Notes: generated by a model from the sequence alone, not told the origin. 64,000 nucleotides of DNA from Domibacillus mangrovi (GCF_001906925.1 NZ_MRWQ01000006.1:62001-126000); one strand, 5' to 3'; numbered from the stretch's first letter, positions 44,505 through 53,873 are shown. Numbers and translations are program-made.

Positions 44505-46130
44505 TTAATACGAAGAAGCTTTTAATAGGGTATCCTTTGTTTTTTTATCTCCTTTTTTCACGAATAACATCGTGCAGAAAAATAAGGAGAGGGTGATAAT
44601 AAATAAAGCGAGACCCAGGAGGCCTTTCTCGTAAAGAGGGGTATAGTTTAAAGTCGTTAAGACGGTTGTGACTACTGCAAGAATGATTAAATACAAACCA
44701 GTACGGGTTTGAGACCGGGATGCTTTTACCTTCAAGACAGTCGCTTGTTCAGCTAGTGTTACAATGACTAACGTGAACATGTTTGCAATCATTCCCGGCC
44801 AAACTGGATGTGTATGCAGGAAAAATTGGGAAGTTTCCCAGCCGCCAAGATGATACCAAAGTAAACCAGTTGTCGTCCCGACAACCATTGATGAAATGAC
44901 AGCACGTGAAGTCGCTAACGGCCAAAAAAGAGCTGCGACGACAGGAGCAAATGTTGCAGAGTTTCTTGTTACCCAGGCAAGTACATTCCACCAAGCGGAT
45001 TGCTCGGATCGGAGTGTAGCTAAGATGATCATTTCGATCGTTAAAATCGCCAGCGCCCATTTTGTGTAGCGAATGTATGTCTGTTCTCCACGTCCTGGAA
45101 AAAGGGCCGACCCAACATCTTTACCTAAACTGGTAGCTCCTGAAAACTGGCACGGTGCTCCCCAGCTTAAGGCACATGCCCAAAAACCAAGGAAAAATAG
45201 TGCCACGAGCGGTGCGGGTAAGACTTCTAATAAATAATGAGGGATGGCAATCAATCCGACTTTTTCATCAGGCACAACAACGGCTGCTGAAAGGCCAAAA
45301 AAGACGGCTCCGACAATTAACGGAATACCAAGAAATGCTCCCCATAAAAGCCCTTTCTTTCCTTCCTCTACCGTTTTACATGACAAGGCCATTTGAAATG
45401 CGGCTTGTGCTAATACAATGTTAACGAGAAATGTGCCAAACCAGGCGACAATTGTTTGGATGCCCACGCTGGAATAAGAAAACATTTCAGGTCTGACTTC
45501 GGCAAACTGCTTTAGGCCATCCATTCCAGGATTAATAAAAACGGCAATAAATCCTACAGCGAGCATGACGTAAAACATAATTGTATTAAACATTTGTGTA
45601 TAGCCGATCGCCCACATGCCGCCAAACTGCAAGTAAGCAAATAGCAAGAGGGCTGTGATAATCACAGCGGTAATTAAAGAAACACCTGTAAATACGTGCA
45701 GCGCCGAAGCAAAGGCCAATGCAGTGGCAACTGACCACATAGGAAAAGCAAACGCCGTGATCGCTCCGCCAAGTGCCTGGGCTCTTTTCCCAAAGCGGTC
45801 ACCGATTAAGCCGGAAATTGTAATCACTAACTTTTTCCGGAACGGTCCGATAAACAGTACGGCAATTAAAAGAACTTGCACTGTTTCAGCGACACCATAC
45901 CAAACGGCTGAAACACCTGTTAAGTAAGATAATTCAATGATAGCGATGAAAGAAGAGCCGGAAAATAATCCAGTAATACATACAGCGACGAAAAAGGCGT
46001 TAAAATTCCTCCCGCCTACAAAGTAACCGCTTCCTCCACTCGCTTTACGAACCGTAAACTGTCCAATCCCAATCAACAATAACGTATAAATTAATGCAAA
46101 CGCTACAAACCAATACCCAACACTTGTCAA
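44505..46130 (-). CDS. Sodium:solute symporter (SSS family)
   Basis: A 541-residue membrane protein with the 13-14 helices of the SSS/LeuT fold. Family features are KASGGSGYFVGGRNFNAFFV near the start of helix 2, ITGLFSGSSFIAIIELSYLT, with the Na2-site-like serines, and FLGFWACALSWGAPCQFSGATSLGKDV in helix 8 (key part WGAPCQFSGATSLGKDV). The TTG at 46130 is preceded by AAGGAAGG at eight bases. It is monocistronic, with an A/T-rich upstream gap. SSS proteins import proline, pantothenate, sugars, acetate or other solutes with Na+; the substrate here cannot be told from the sequence. It ends next to no clear terminator; the one at 44385 faces it. Confidence 0.9.
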   Translation of the reverse strand: MTSVGYWFVAFALIYTLLLIGIGQFTVRKASGGSGYFVGGRNFNAFFVAVCITGLFSGSSFIAIIELSYLTGVSAVWYGVAETVQVLLIAVLFIGPFRKKLVITISGLIGDRFGKRAQALGGAITAFAFPMWSVATALAFASALHVFTGVSLITAVIITALLLFAYLQFGGMWAIGYTQMFNTIMFYVMLAVGFIAVFINPGMDGLKQFAEVRPEMFSYSSVGIQTIVAWFGTFLVNIVLAQAAFQMALSCKTVEEGKKGLLWGAFLGIPLIVGAVFFGLSAAVVVPDEKVGLIAIPHYLLEVLPAPLVALFFLGFWACALSWGAPCQFSGATSLGKDVGSALFPGRGEQTYIRYTKWALAILTIEMIILATLRSEQSAWWNVLAWVTRNSATFAPVVAALFWPLATSRAVISSMVVGTTTGLLWYHLGGWETSQFFLHTHPVWPGMIANMFTLVIVTLAEQATVLKVKASRSQTRTGLYLIILAVVTTVLTTLNYTPLYEKGLLGLALFIITLSLFFCTMLFVKKGDKKTKDTLLKASSY

Positions 46131-46415
46131 TTATATCCTTCCTTTCTGTAAAGCACAGGGACATTTAATTTGTTCCTTTAAAGTAGTAAATTGAAAATGG
46201 CCCTAGTAAGAAGAGGAAGAGACTTAATTATGCGATCCCTCTTCTCTTCTTTCAAAGAATACTTTTCGTGTGAAACAAATTGGTAAGAATGTCATCGAGC
46301 TAGTCCCTTCATCTTTTTGATAAAGTTTTCATTTATATATACTAATTAAATAATTCATATAAGTCAACTAGGAAATAGTCTATATAACTTTTAACTGTAT
46401 GTAGATACATTTTAT

Positions 46416-46624
46416 CCCGCATTAACGGGCAGTAAGACCCCCGCTTCAAGACTTTGAAAAGAAAAGAAGGATAAGCGGGGGATCAACTGTCCGTAAAAGC
46501 CCGATTGGTTCGGGCCGGCTGAAGCCGGTCACTCAGGTATTGCTGCAGGATGCGGTGCTCTTTACCTGAGTTCTTTTTTATTCAGTGGGGGAGGAAGAAA
46601 ACCCCCCATGGAATGAAGTTTCAC
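46416..46624 (+). repeat. Dispersed structured repeat, copy C (IS200/IS605-like, transposase-less)
   Basis: The best-preserved copy, 209 bases, directly after TTTAT (46411-46415) and followed by TTTATT. It starts CCCGCATTAACGGGCAG (a CCCG/CGGG terminal hairpin) and ends GAATGAAGTTTCAC. A long-range stem CCCCCGCTT/AAGCGGGGG brackets the A-rich part; then come GCCCGA-TTGG-TTCGGGC, CCGGCT-GA-AGCCGG and CTCAGGTA...TACCTGAG enclosing GCTGC-AGGAT-GCGGT. Differences from copy B mostly keep pairing. No reading frame. The remaining parts of the 46131-46938 gap contain only a short hairpin at 46742. Confidence 0.78.
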
Positions 46625-46741
46625 TTTATTTTTTAAGAAAGTGAATGAAGAAAAAGAATACTTGATTTTGAAATACATATTAATTAGATTTTTAACGTCT
46701 GAACTCATCAAGATATGGAAGGTGATTTTAAAATTGAAAAT

Positions 46742-46764
46742 AGCTGCCGACGTTGTCGGCAGCT
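46742..46764. terminator. Isolated hairpin
   Basis: AGCTGCCGAC-GTT-GTCGGCAGCT, a perfect ten-pair stem. It lacks a clear T run but lies downstream of the MerR-like gene at 46939 and may end its transcript. Confidence 0.4.
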
Positions 46765-46938
46765 TAAATAGGTACGTTTGTTGAGTAAGTATGTGCTTAA
46801 AACATAACATTCGTTGAATAACGATTATTATTATATAGGGAGGTTGAAACAATCTCGTAGTGGTAGTGTATCTGATTATATACCTAACGATGTTGAAAAA
46901 GAATTGAAAGGAAAAGTAACTTAAACATCTTGAACAAG

Positions 46939-47442
46939 TCACTTCCATTTCCAAAACAGCGGTTTCTTCTTTTGTTCTGGTTGTTCAGATAGAGCCTTAA
47001 TCAACATGCTGTTTGTTCTTCGGACCTCGTGTATGATTACATTAATATGATCCGTGTTACGCTTAACCTCTTGTTTTAATGCTGCGTTTTCTTTTTTCAT
47101 AGCGGTAAATGCGTCCATGATAGTAGCCAGTAGTTCATTCGATGTGACATTGTTTTGTACCCCAACATCAGATATTTCAATTGGAGATGCCGGTGCCATA
47201 GGTGTAGCGCCCATCATTTCAGCTATATCGTTAAGTGGCAATTTTGATGAGGCTCTTAATTCTTTCATACGCATCATAGCGGCAATGTCTTGCTCAACAA
47301 ATAGACGAGATCTCTTTGACTTGGCGATGACGTATCCATGTCTCTCAAGTGCGATACTGTAATTTCGCACAGTACTCTGGGATACACCTAATATCACAGC
47401 CACTTCACTAGTCATATAGGATTTTACCAATTCTTCATCCAT
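46939..47442 (-). CDS. MerR/RacA-like helix-turn-helix protein with coiled coil
   Basis: A 167-residue protein. Residues 8-70 form a MerR-type DNA-binding domain: YMTSEVAVILGVSQSTVRNY then LERHGYVIAKSKRSRLFVEQ. A linker rich in Ala, Pro and Met follows, then a coiled coil (about residues 105-150: LLATIMDAFTAMKKENAALK and IHEVRRTNSMLIKAL) and a basic Trp-containing tail KKKPLFWKWK. This layout is seen in RacA, which anchors chromosomes at the sporulating pole, and in DUF3967-type proteins of plasmids and phages. The amphipathic tail suggests membrane or protein contact. I favour a plasmid- or phage-derived origin because of the neighbours. Confidence 0.7.
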   Translation of the reverse strand: MDEELVKSYMTSEVAVILGVSQSTVRNYSIALERHGYVIAKSKRSRLFVEQDIAAMMRMKELRASSKLPLNDIAEMMGATPMAPASPIEISDVGVQNNVTSNELLATIMDAFTAMKKENAALKQEVKRNTDHINVIIHEVRRTNSMLIKALSEQPEQKKKPLFWKWK

Positions 47443-47516
47443 AGCAGGAACACCCCGAAAACGTAGATTATTAACAGTCTAATTACGGTCATTAAACGAT
47501 CGGATAAATATAAAGG

Positions 47517-47559
47517 AAAAAGGACTCAAGCGTGAAAAACACCTGCTCAAGTCCTTTTT
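47517..47559. terminator. Bidirectional hairpin terminator
   Basis: AAAAAGGACT..AGC pairs with GCT..AGTCCTTTTT with a two-base mismatch; on the minus strand it ends the small membrane protein gene. Confidence 0.7.
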
Positions 47560-47671
47560 GTAAACGATCTTGTCTCTATAATTTTATCGTATTTATGCAA
47601 ATTTTTCAAGCGGATATAAAAAGGGGTATTGGGAAGCTTTCTAATTAATGTAAAGCTGGCTAAGGCTGATG

Positions 47672-47956
47672 TTATTCATGTCTCACCTTTTTTAAGTAGG
47701 ACAAGATCACTGTTTTTAAAGAAGCATAAGATCCAACTGCCGCATAACCGTAAAACCAACCCATAAAAAGCCCGGCAAAGAGATGCCCCCTGTGGCTTAC
47801 AAAAACAGATAGTACAATACCTATGGCGAGCGCTATAGTCGGAACGTATGGTTTGGGAATTTTAAAAAGGACTTTTATTAACTGTGTTAGTATCATTATC
47901 ACGGGAATGGCAATAACAGCGTCCCAAAAATTTGTATGTATTGCAGGAAAATCCAT
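47672..47956 (-). CDS. Small three-helix membrane protein, holin-like
   Basis: A 94-residue protein with three hydrophobic segments: AVIAIPVIMILTQLIKVLF, YVPTIALAIGIVLSVFV and LFAGLFMGWFYGYAAVGSYA, separated by short charged or Pro-containing loops, and a basic tail YLKKVRHE. This profile resembles small phage holins of Gram-positive bacteria. The second ATG (47956) is six bases after AAGGTGGG; the first abuts it, so the second is chosen. It is monocistronic with a terminator. No endolysin is nearby, so a lysis role is doubtful; it may be a leftover of a prophage or an unrelated small membrane protein. Confidence 0.6.
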   Translation of the reverse strand: MDFPAIHTNFWDAVIAIPVIMILTQLIKVLFKIPKPYVPTIALAIGIVLSVFVSHRGHLFAGLFMGWFYGYAAVGSYASLKTVILSYLKKVRHE

Positions 47957-48186
47957 GGTCATCCCACCTTATCGTTTTTCAATTTGAATGATTTTTACTG
48001 TAGTATCATCTGTTTTTTGAAAGTTATCCGCGTACGCTTAAAGAACTCCGAGGGTGCTATGCCTCGAGAAAATGGAAACGATCGTGTAGAAGAAAAGGAG
48101 CTTTTAAAAGCCAGCTTTTTTGCTTTTATCGCTGCATCAAGTGTATGATGATACTCGTGCAACGACAATCGGAAAGGACGAATATT

Positions 48187-49056
48187 GTGTATATTTCAAC
48201 ATTACCAGAAAAAATTGAACAAATCATAAAAGAACGAAAGCAGCAATTTCAGCAAGATCTTACAGACAATACGACGAATCAATATGTAGCGCAGGATGAA
48301 CATTTGTTAACTGACACGATCATTACATTGGCACTCGGTAAAAATATTTTATTAAAAGGGCCAACTGGATCTGGTAAGACAAAACTGTCAGAATCACTGG
48401 CTGCTCATTTTGGCCAGCCAGTTCATAGTATTAACTGTTCTATTGATCTTGATGCAGAAGCGATGCTCGGCTTTAAAACGATTATAGAAATTGATGGGAA
48501 AAGCCGTATTGATTTTGTGGAAGGCCCGGTTATTCAAGCGATGAAAAAAGGACATTTATTATACATAGATGAAATTAATATGGCAAAACCGGAAACATTG
48601 CCGATTTTAAATGGCGTTCTTGATTATCGCCGCCAAATGACGAATCCGTTTACAGGAGAGGTCGTTAAAGCTAGACCGACATTTAGTGTGATTGCAGCTG
48701 TCAATGAAGGCTATGCTGGAACGGCGCCTCTCAATGAAGCACTTAAAAATCGATTTGTGACGTTTGAGATCCCGTATATTTCGGGTGATGTATTATTCAG
48801 CGTATTAAAGCAGGAATCTATTTTGCAGGATGAGCGCTTGATCCGGCAATTTGTATCACTGTCTGCTGATTTAACAACGCTTGTTGAAAGCGGACGTCTG
48901 CCGGAAGAAGCGTCTTCTATCCGCGCGCTAGTAGATGCATGTGATCTTGCGCTGTATATTCCGCCAATGCGTGCCATCGAAAGCGCGATTGCGGGGAAGC
49001 TTGATGATGAGCGAGAACAGGCAGCTGTTAGAAATGCAGCGGAAACGTGGTTCTAA
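48187..49056 (+). CDS. MoxR-type AAA+ ATPase (YojN-like)
   Basis: A 289-residue ATPase. Walker A is LLKGPTGSGKTKLSESLA, Walker B LLYIDEINMAKPE, sensor 1 SVIAAVNEGYAG, and the arginine-finger region is LNEALKNRFVTFEIPY. The C-terminal lid is short. The likely start is GTG at 48187, eight bases from GGAAAGGA. Its stop is one base from the start of a VWA-domain gene, so both are made together. MoxR/VWA pairs act as chaperones that insert cofactors or activate complexes, as NorQ/NorD do; the Bacillus subtilis counterpart yojN-yojO has no settled role. There is no nitric oxide reductase in this window. Confidence 0.9.
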   Translation: MYISTLPEKIEQIIKERKQQFQQDLTDNTTNQYVAQDEHLLTDTIITLALGKNILLKGPTGSGKTKLSESLAAHFGQPVHSINCSIDLDAEAMLGFKTIIEIDGKSRIDFVEGPVIQAMKKGHLLYIDEINMAKPETLPILNGVLDYRRQMTNPFTGEVVKARPTFSVIAAVNEGYAGTAPLNEALKNRFVTFEIPYISGDVLFSVLKQESILQDERLIRQFVSLSADLTTLVESGRLPEEASSIRALVDACDLALYIPPMRAIESAIAGKLDDEREQAAVRNAAETWF

Positions 49057-49057
49057 C

Positions 49058-50941
49058 ATGGAGCGGTTTATTCAATTTAACGATGAAACGGTCAATTCGG
49101 CCTTCTGGATGGAACTGTCGGATCTTGCTGCAGCTGTAGCAAATGATACAAATATGAAAGTGGAGTTCGGTCCGCTCGCATATTTACAATATGAGCCGGC
49201 CATTTTGTACGTGAGCCATTTTTGGCAGCATCGCTCCAAACAGGAAGAGATAGATGGTATGAAGTCAGATGTCTATTTACGTGCGCTCGGTACGAAGTCG
49301 TTTACCAATGCAGAAGACATACAATGTTTTATAGAAAAAAAACAATCATTTTTTGCCCGTCAGCTGCTCGCGCTCGCAGAAGATGTACGGATAGAACCGC
49401 TCTGCGTTCAAACAAGACCTGGAACAAAAAGAGCGTTTGAGACACGCAAGAGCGTCATGAGGCGCTATCATGAAGGGCAAATGACTGTTAATATAGCCAA
49501 AGGCTTTTATGCAGACGCGGTATATAATGCGCTCTATTTGCTTTGGCAAGCCGATTCCCCCTTTGAGTGGCCCCAGATCAGCCCGATCATGGATGATGCG
49601 ATTCCGTTTATCGACCGAACAGCCCGCTCATTGTTTGATGTCCAGTCAACTGCCGATGTTATTCGTCATGTCACTAACATTTCAGACGTAATAAATGATC
49701 TAGATGTACGTGATATGGTAAATGAATATAGTCACTTGCCGGAATGTCAACAAGAAGAGTCGGCCGCCGCTGTTGATCCAGGTAGACGGCGTGACCCGCT
49801 TGCGAATGACGATGAGCAAGAGGAAAAAGAAAATGAGCAGTTTGATGAGCTATTTTCAACGTGGCACCGTGAATCGGAAGAGACGCGCGGCACGTTTATG
49901 CAGTTTGAGCTAGAACAGGGCACGAAAACACCGATGATGGGGAATACGGCGCGTGAAGGCGACGAAGGGGACGCAGCGCTTGCATCTGTGCAAGGACAGT
50001 CTAAAAGAGCATCACGTGAACAGTACAATCGATTGCTGGTGGAACGCCGCGCCGCTGCAGAACAGTCTGACGATAACCGATACGGAAAAGAGAATAAAGG
50101 AGCGAAGGCGCTATTCGAATCTCCCCGCACCCCTTCCTATGAAGAGCGCGAACAGTACCGATTGTTAAAAGAAGAGACAGCTTCGGTCGTTCGTAAGTTA
50201 AAACGGATGATTGAAAAATCAATTGAAAAGAAAAAAACAAGTCCACGTACAAATTTATTGACAGGACGTCTTGGCCGCCATTTAATTCGCTTTTATACAG
50301 ACGATAACCCACGGCTTTTTTATAAAAAACAGGAGCCGTCACGTGAGATTGACGCGGCTTTTTTCTTGTTGATTGACAGTTCTGCTTCTATGTATGACAA
50401 AATGAACGAAGTGAAAAAAAGTACGGTACTCTTTCATGAGACATTAAAAGCACTGCGTGTTCCACATGAAATCACGGGTTTTTGGGAAGACACAGCAACA
50501 TTGTCTGCAGCTGTGAAACCAAATCACTTTTTAACAGCAGTTTCATTTGAACGTTCCTATCAATCAGAATCAGGTCCACAAATATGTCAACTCAGGCCGG
50601 AAGAAGACAACCGGGATGGCTTTGCACTGCGGATCGCGATTGAAAAAATGGAGCGCCGCAGTGAACAGCGAAAGTTTTTAATCGTCTTTTCCGATGGAGA
50701 GCCATCCGCTGCTGATTATGATAAAAATGGTGTGCTTGACACACATGAAGCTGTTTTACATGCCCGAAAAAAAGGAATGACCGTTTTTAATATATTTATC
50801 GGTAACGAAGCGTTAGACGAAGCTCGTCAGCAAACGATGAAGACGATTTATGGAAATGGATCGATTATAGCACCCGATGTGTCAGAACTACCCGCTGTCT
50901 TAACACCTATTTTGAAAAAATTACTGTTTGAAAGCATTTAG
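49058..50941 (+). CDS. VWA-domain protein (YojO/NorD/CobT-like)
   Basis: A 627-residue soluble protein that partners the MoxR ATPase. The N-terminal half is helical and contains a strongly acidic middle (near residues 245-265: NDDEQEEKENEQFDELF). The C-terminal von Willebrand A domain begins near residue 425: AAFFLLIDSSASMYDKMNEV holds the MIDAS D-x-S-x-S, with IVFSDGEPSAADYD supplying the later Asp. The ATG at 49058 nearly abuts the moxR stop, indicating coupling; a longer in-frame form reaching back into moxR is not supported. A bidirectional terminator follows. The target complex of this chaperone pair is unknown. Confidence 0.88.
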   Translation: MERFIQFNDETVNSAFWMELSDLAAAVANDTNMKVEFGPLAYLQYEPAILYVSHFWQHRSKQEEIDGMKSDVYLRALGTKSFTNAEDIQCFIEKKQSFFARQLLALAEDVRIEPLCVQTRPGTKRAFETRKSVMRRYHEGQMTVNIAKGFYADAVYNALYLLWQADSPFEWPQISPIMDDAIPFIDRTARSLFDVQSTADVIRHVTNISDVINDLDVRDMVNEYSHLPECQQEESAAAVDPGRRRDPLANDDEQEEKENEQFDELFSTWHRESEETRGTFMQFELEQGTKTPMMGNTAREGDEGDAALASVQGQSKRASREQYNRLLVERRAAAEQSDDNRYGKENKGAKALFESPRTPSYEEREQYRLLKEETASVVRKLKRMIEKSIEKKKTSPRTNLLTGRLGRHLIRFYTDDNPRLFYKKQEPSREIDAAFFLLIDSSASMYDKMNEVKKSTVLFHETLKALRVPHEITGFWEDTATLSAAVKPNHFLTAVSFERSYQSESGPQICQLRPEEDNRDGFALRIAIEKMERRSEQRKFLIVFSDGEPSAADYDKNGVLDTHEAVLHARKKGMTVFNIFIGNEALDEARQQTMKTIYGNGSIIAPDVSELPAVLTPILKKLLFESI

Positions 50942-50950
50942 AATGAAAGA

Positions 50951-50985
50951 AGCCGTTCCGGGGGAAATTCTGGAACGGCTTTTCT
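50951..50985. terminator. Shared terminator between convergent operons
   Basis: AGCCGTTCC (50951-50959) pairs with GGAACGGCT (50972-50980), followed by T; it also ends the telA transcript on the other strand. Confidence 0.85.
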
Positions 50986-50986
50986 A

Positions 50987-52168
50987 TTATTTCAACCGAA
51001 GCAGGCGCTGTTTTAAATCGTCTTCCATGACAATCAATTCTTCTTCCGCTGCTTTTCGTTTCGCCCGCCCATCCTGCTGGATGCGGATCGTTTCTTCGAG
51101 CGTTGTAATTAAATTATCCTGCGTTTTTTTCAATGTTTCGATGTCAACAAATCCGCGTTCATTTTCTTTCGCGGTTTCAATGGAGTTCACTTTGAGCATT
51201 TCTGAGTTTTTCAGAAGCAATTCATTTGTCGTTTTAGACACTTGTTTTTGCGCTTCAACTGCTTTTTGCTGGCGGACGAGCGTCAATGCAATAGCGATTT
51301 GGTTTTTCCAGAGTGGTACAGCAGTCAAGATCGAGGACTGAATTTTTTCTGCGAGCGCCTGGTTTGTATTTTGAATGAGACGGATTTGCGGTGCGCTTTG
51401 AATCGTAATCTGGCGGCTTAATTTTAAATCATGGAGCCGTTTTTCAAGACGATCGGCAAATTGGATCATATCGTTTACATCCTGGAAATCCATTTGATCA
51501 CCGCTCCGCTCCGCTTTTTGTCGAAGCTCAGGTATCGTTTTTGTTTCAATTTCTTCGAGCTTTAACTCGCCGGCAGCAATGTATATATTAAGTGCCTGAA
51601 AATATTCTTTATTTTTATCATATAATTGCTCAAGCATGCGTATATCCTCAACAAGGCCACGTTTTGAATGTTCTAATTTCACACCAATCCGGTCAATTTG
51701 TGAACCAACTTTCTGATAGCGTGTCATCACTTCTTGTACGGAATCAGATACTTTGCCGAACATACGTGAAAAAATATTTTTCTTTTCGTCACGCAGTTCA
51801 TCGGGATCAACATTTTTTAAGTTTTTCATGAGTTCATTTAAAATATCGCCGATAGGGCCGATATCTTTCCGCTGTACGTGATCGAGCATGTGATGAGAGA
51901 AATCAGATAGTTTCGTTTGAGCGGCTGTTCCGAATGAAAAGACGGCTTGCTGGTTGCCGGCGTCAATTTGAGCCGCAAGCTGTTCCGCTTTTTGCCGGTG
52001 TTCGGAGGGGAGTACATCGACAAGCCGTTTCGTTTGAGCAGACGGAGTCGCAGTTGCCTCTGGTGGTGTAGTCATATCACCGAACGGATCGGCCAGTAAG
52101 TCATCCAATAAATCATCTTTTTTTCCGTCCATAGCGGGTGCCAGTTGTGTTTGAAATTCGTTGTTCAT
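50987..52168 (-). CDS. telA: TelA/YaaN-family toxic-anion resistance protein
   Basis: A 393-residue, almost wholly helical cytoplasmic protein of the TelA family, linked to tellurite and antimicrobial-peptide resistance but of unknown mechanism. An acidic N-terminal region ([16 protein letters not shown]) leads into the domain: [65 protein letters not shown] (key part [11 protein letters not shown]), and [22 protein letters not shown] with the family-typical conserved end [20 protein letters not shown]. The ATG at 52168 is nine bases from AAGGAG and is preferred to one ten codons upstream. It overlaps xpaC by 56 bases, forming the xpaC-yaaN pair known in Bacillus. Confidence 0.9.
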   Translation of the reverse strand: MNNEFQTQLAPAMDGKKDDLLDDLLADPFGDMTTPPEATATPSAQTKRLVDVLPSEHRQKAEQLAAQIDAGNQQAVFSFGTAAQTKLSDFSHHMLDHVQRKDIGPIGDILNELMKNLKNVDPDELRDEKKNIFSRMFGKVSDSVQEVMTRYQKVGSQIDRIGVKLEHSKRGLVEDIRMLEQLYDKNKEYFQALNIYIAAGELKLEEIETKTIPELRQKAERSGDQMDFQDVNDMIQFADRLEKRLHDLKLSRQITIQSAPQIRLIQNTNQALAEKIQSSILTAVPLWKNQIAIALTLVRQQKAVEAQKQVSKTTNELLLKNSEMLKVNSIETAKENERGFVDIETLKKTQDNLITTLEETIRIQQDGRAKRKAAEEELIVMEDDLKQRLLRLK

Positions 52169-52805
52169 TTTCAGGTGCTCCTTCCGTATCTTGTCCAAGT
52201 GGGATTTCTTGTTTTTTTACTCTTCTTTGAGCTACATCAAGTTCAATGGTTAAATGTTCAATATCACGCGCAAGTACTTGTCTAAGATCTCCTTCAAGCG
52301 TTTTGGATAAATCACCTAATGTTTCTTTCGTTTCAATCAATGATTGTTTTAAGTCCTGTCCTTTTACTTTTTTGCTTGATAAAAGCGCCGATTTTTCTGC
52401 CAGTTCGACGACTGAATCAAGATGAGAATAAAAGAATGACTCAATTTCATAAAAGCGTTTCGGCTCTTTTTTGACGACTGAATAAATGCGCTTGACGAGG
52501 CTGTTTAATTCAATCATTTGCCGGAGTGAGCTTAAACTGCGCACTTTTAAAAATAAATGCTGCAGCCTAGAAAGCTTCAATTTTGCTTCTTGCAATTGGT
52601 TCCGTATATAATAATATTCTTTCCGGTTTAATCCGTATTTTTTCTGGATTCGCATATTGCTTACATTTGTGTATAACACGAATACAATAGCAAACGAAAG
52701 GGCGAATGCGCCGTATGCTAAAAATCCATTAAACGGACTTGCTGCGAGCAATGCAGCAATAAGAGAAGCAAGCGAACGCCGGAACCAATAAAAAGAATAC
52801 CGCAT
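52113..52805 (-). CDS. xpaC: XpaC-family membrane protein
   Basis: A 230-residue protein of the 5-bromo-4-chloroindolyl phosphate hydrolysis (XpaC) family. Two membrane segments near the N-terminus (about residues 11-25 and 29-45, [18 protein letters not shown] and [12 protein letters not shown]) are followed by a long helical cytoplasmic part with [20 protein letters not shown] and [20 protein letters not shown]. The ATG at 52805, ten bases after GGAG, is favoured over an upstream one. It is the first gene of a two-gene operon with telA, whose start lies inside its 3' end. The biochemical role of the pair is unknown; anchoring TelA at the membrane is an inference. Confidence 0.85.
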   Translation of the reverse strand: MRYSFYWFRRSLASLIAALLAASPFNGFLAYGAFALSFAIVFVLYTNVSNMRIQKKYGLNRKEYYYIRNQLQEAKLKLSRLQHLFLKVRSLSSLRQMIELNSLVKRIYSVVKKEPKRFYEIESFFYSHLDSVVELAEKSALLSSKKVKGQDLKQSLIETKETLGDLSKTLEGDLRQVLARDIEHLTIELDVAQRRVKKQEIPLGQDTEGAPENEQRISNTTGTRYGRKKR

Positions 52806-52947
52806 CGTACATCCACTCCATATGTTCATTTCGCTCTAGTGTGAGCGTTTCTATCTATTCTATACGGTGATTTGGAACAAATAGTTTCACTTTTTCTATG
52901 AAAAAGTACTTTCATTTACTGTACAAAAAAATAGGTTTTTATACAAC

Positions 52948-52981
52948 AAAAAGACGCCTTGCATATGCAAGGCGTCTTTTT
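52948..52981. terminator. Terminator of yidC
   Basis: Perfect 15-pair stem AAAAAGACGCCTTGC / GCAAGGCGTCTTTTT around ATAT, usable in both directions. Confidence 0.92.
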
Positions 52982-52982
52982 G

Positions 52983-53744
52983 TTACTTTGTTGCTTTTTC
53001 AACAGGTGGATGTGTTTGGTAATATTTGCGTCCTAGCCATGATTGAAAGATTAAAATTACGCCACTTACCGCCCAGTAAATAGGCAATGCGGCGGGAGCA
53101 GAAAAAGAAAAAACTAAAATCATGACCGGCGATAGCAAGCCGATAAATTTCATTTGTTGCTGTTGTTCAGCAGGCATTGTCTGCATAGAAACTCTAAATT
53201 GAACGTAATATATAATTCCAGCAATAATAGCCATCGCAACATCCGGATTTCCAAGGCGGAACCATAAAAATTCATGGGATTGAATATCTGGTGAAATGGT
53301 AATGCCGTAATATAGTCCCATCCAGATAGGCATTTGAAGAAGCATAGGCAAACAGCCCATTGCCATCGGGTTAATACCGTGTTCTTTATAAAGCCCCATC
53401 ATTTCCATTTGAATTTTACGTTGTTCTTCCGGATTTTTTTCTGCTTTCAAGCGGTCTTGAATGGCGGTCATTTTTGGTTTTACGACTTCCATTTTTTGAC
53501 GCATCACTGCTTGCTTTTTCATTGAATTTAGCATGAGCGGCATTAAAATCAATCGAACGATAATTGTAATCACAATAATAGCTAAACCGTAACTGCCGAG
53601 CATTTCGCCGAGGGCGTGAATGAGTTTGACGAATGGGCTGACTACATAGTCATGAAAAAAGTGACCTTCCGTCTGCGCACTTTGACAGCCAGATAGTACA
53701 ATAGCAGATAACAAAGTAAGCGCGAATAATAATTGTTTTTTCAA
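52983..53744 (-). CDS. yidC: YidC/Oxa1-type membrane protein insertase (lipoprotein form)
   Basis: YidC inserts and folds membrane proteins, alone or with SecYEG. The product begins with a lipoprotein signal (KKQLLFALTLLSAIVLSGC, lipobox LSGC) as in SpoIIIJ and YqjG. Five membrane helices follow in the conserved domain: IVITIIVRLILMPLMLNSMK with the conserved hydrophilic-groove Arg, MGCLPMLLQMPIWMGLYYGI, AIIAGIIYYVQFRV, SPVMILVFSFSAPAALPIYW. The TTG at 53744 lies after AGGAGG; the longer upstream form lacks a site. The 253-residue length is that of Gram-positive YidC. Whether it is SpoIIIJ (needed for sporulation) or the YqjG paralogue cannot be decided here. Confidence 0.93.
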   Translation of the reverse strand: MKKQLLFALTLLSAIVLSGCQSAQTEGHFFHDYVVSPFVKLIHALGEMLGSYGLAIIVITIIVRLILMPLMLNSMKKQAVMRQKMEVVKPKMTAIQDRLKAEKNPEEQRKIQMEMMGLYKEHGINPMAMGCLPMLLQMPIWMGLYYGITISPDIQSHEFLWFRLGNPDVAMAIIAGIIYYVQFRVSMQTMPAEQQQQMKFIGLLSPVMILVFSFSAPAALPIYWAVSGVILIFQSWLGRKYYQTHPPVEKATK

Positions 53745-53843
53745 AATGATTTTCCTCCTGCGCCTGAAAACAGGCAAGTTGCTTTAGACAAAAAAAGTAT
53801 ACTCTATTTTATCAATGAAAACAATGAACGAGCAAAACGATTA

Positions 53844-53873
53844 TTGTAAACTTTTTTATATTTAGGTTGACAA
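53844..53873 (+). promoter_or_regulatory. BirA-like operator overlapping the bioB promoter
   Basis: TTGTAAAC, 13 bases, GGTTGACAA: half sites in inverted orientation, as in Bacillus BirA operators (GGTTAACAA type). The right half contains the -35 TTGACA (53867-53872), with TAATCT 18 bases further. The same arrangement and spacing occurs before bioY. Confidence 0.65.

Noticed and set aside
46562-46954. A 130-codon minus-strand frame through repeat copy C
   Set aside because: It runs across the structured repeat and AT-rich spacer; composition is not coding and there is no ribosome binding site.
48935-49057. Long N-terminal extension of the VWA protein overlapping moxR
   Set aside because: It is out of frame with moxR, has no ribosome binding site and is explained by chance openness; ATG 49058 is coupled to the moxR stop.
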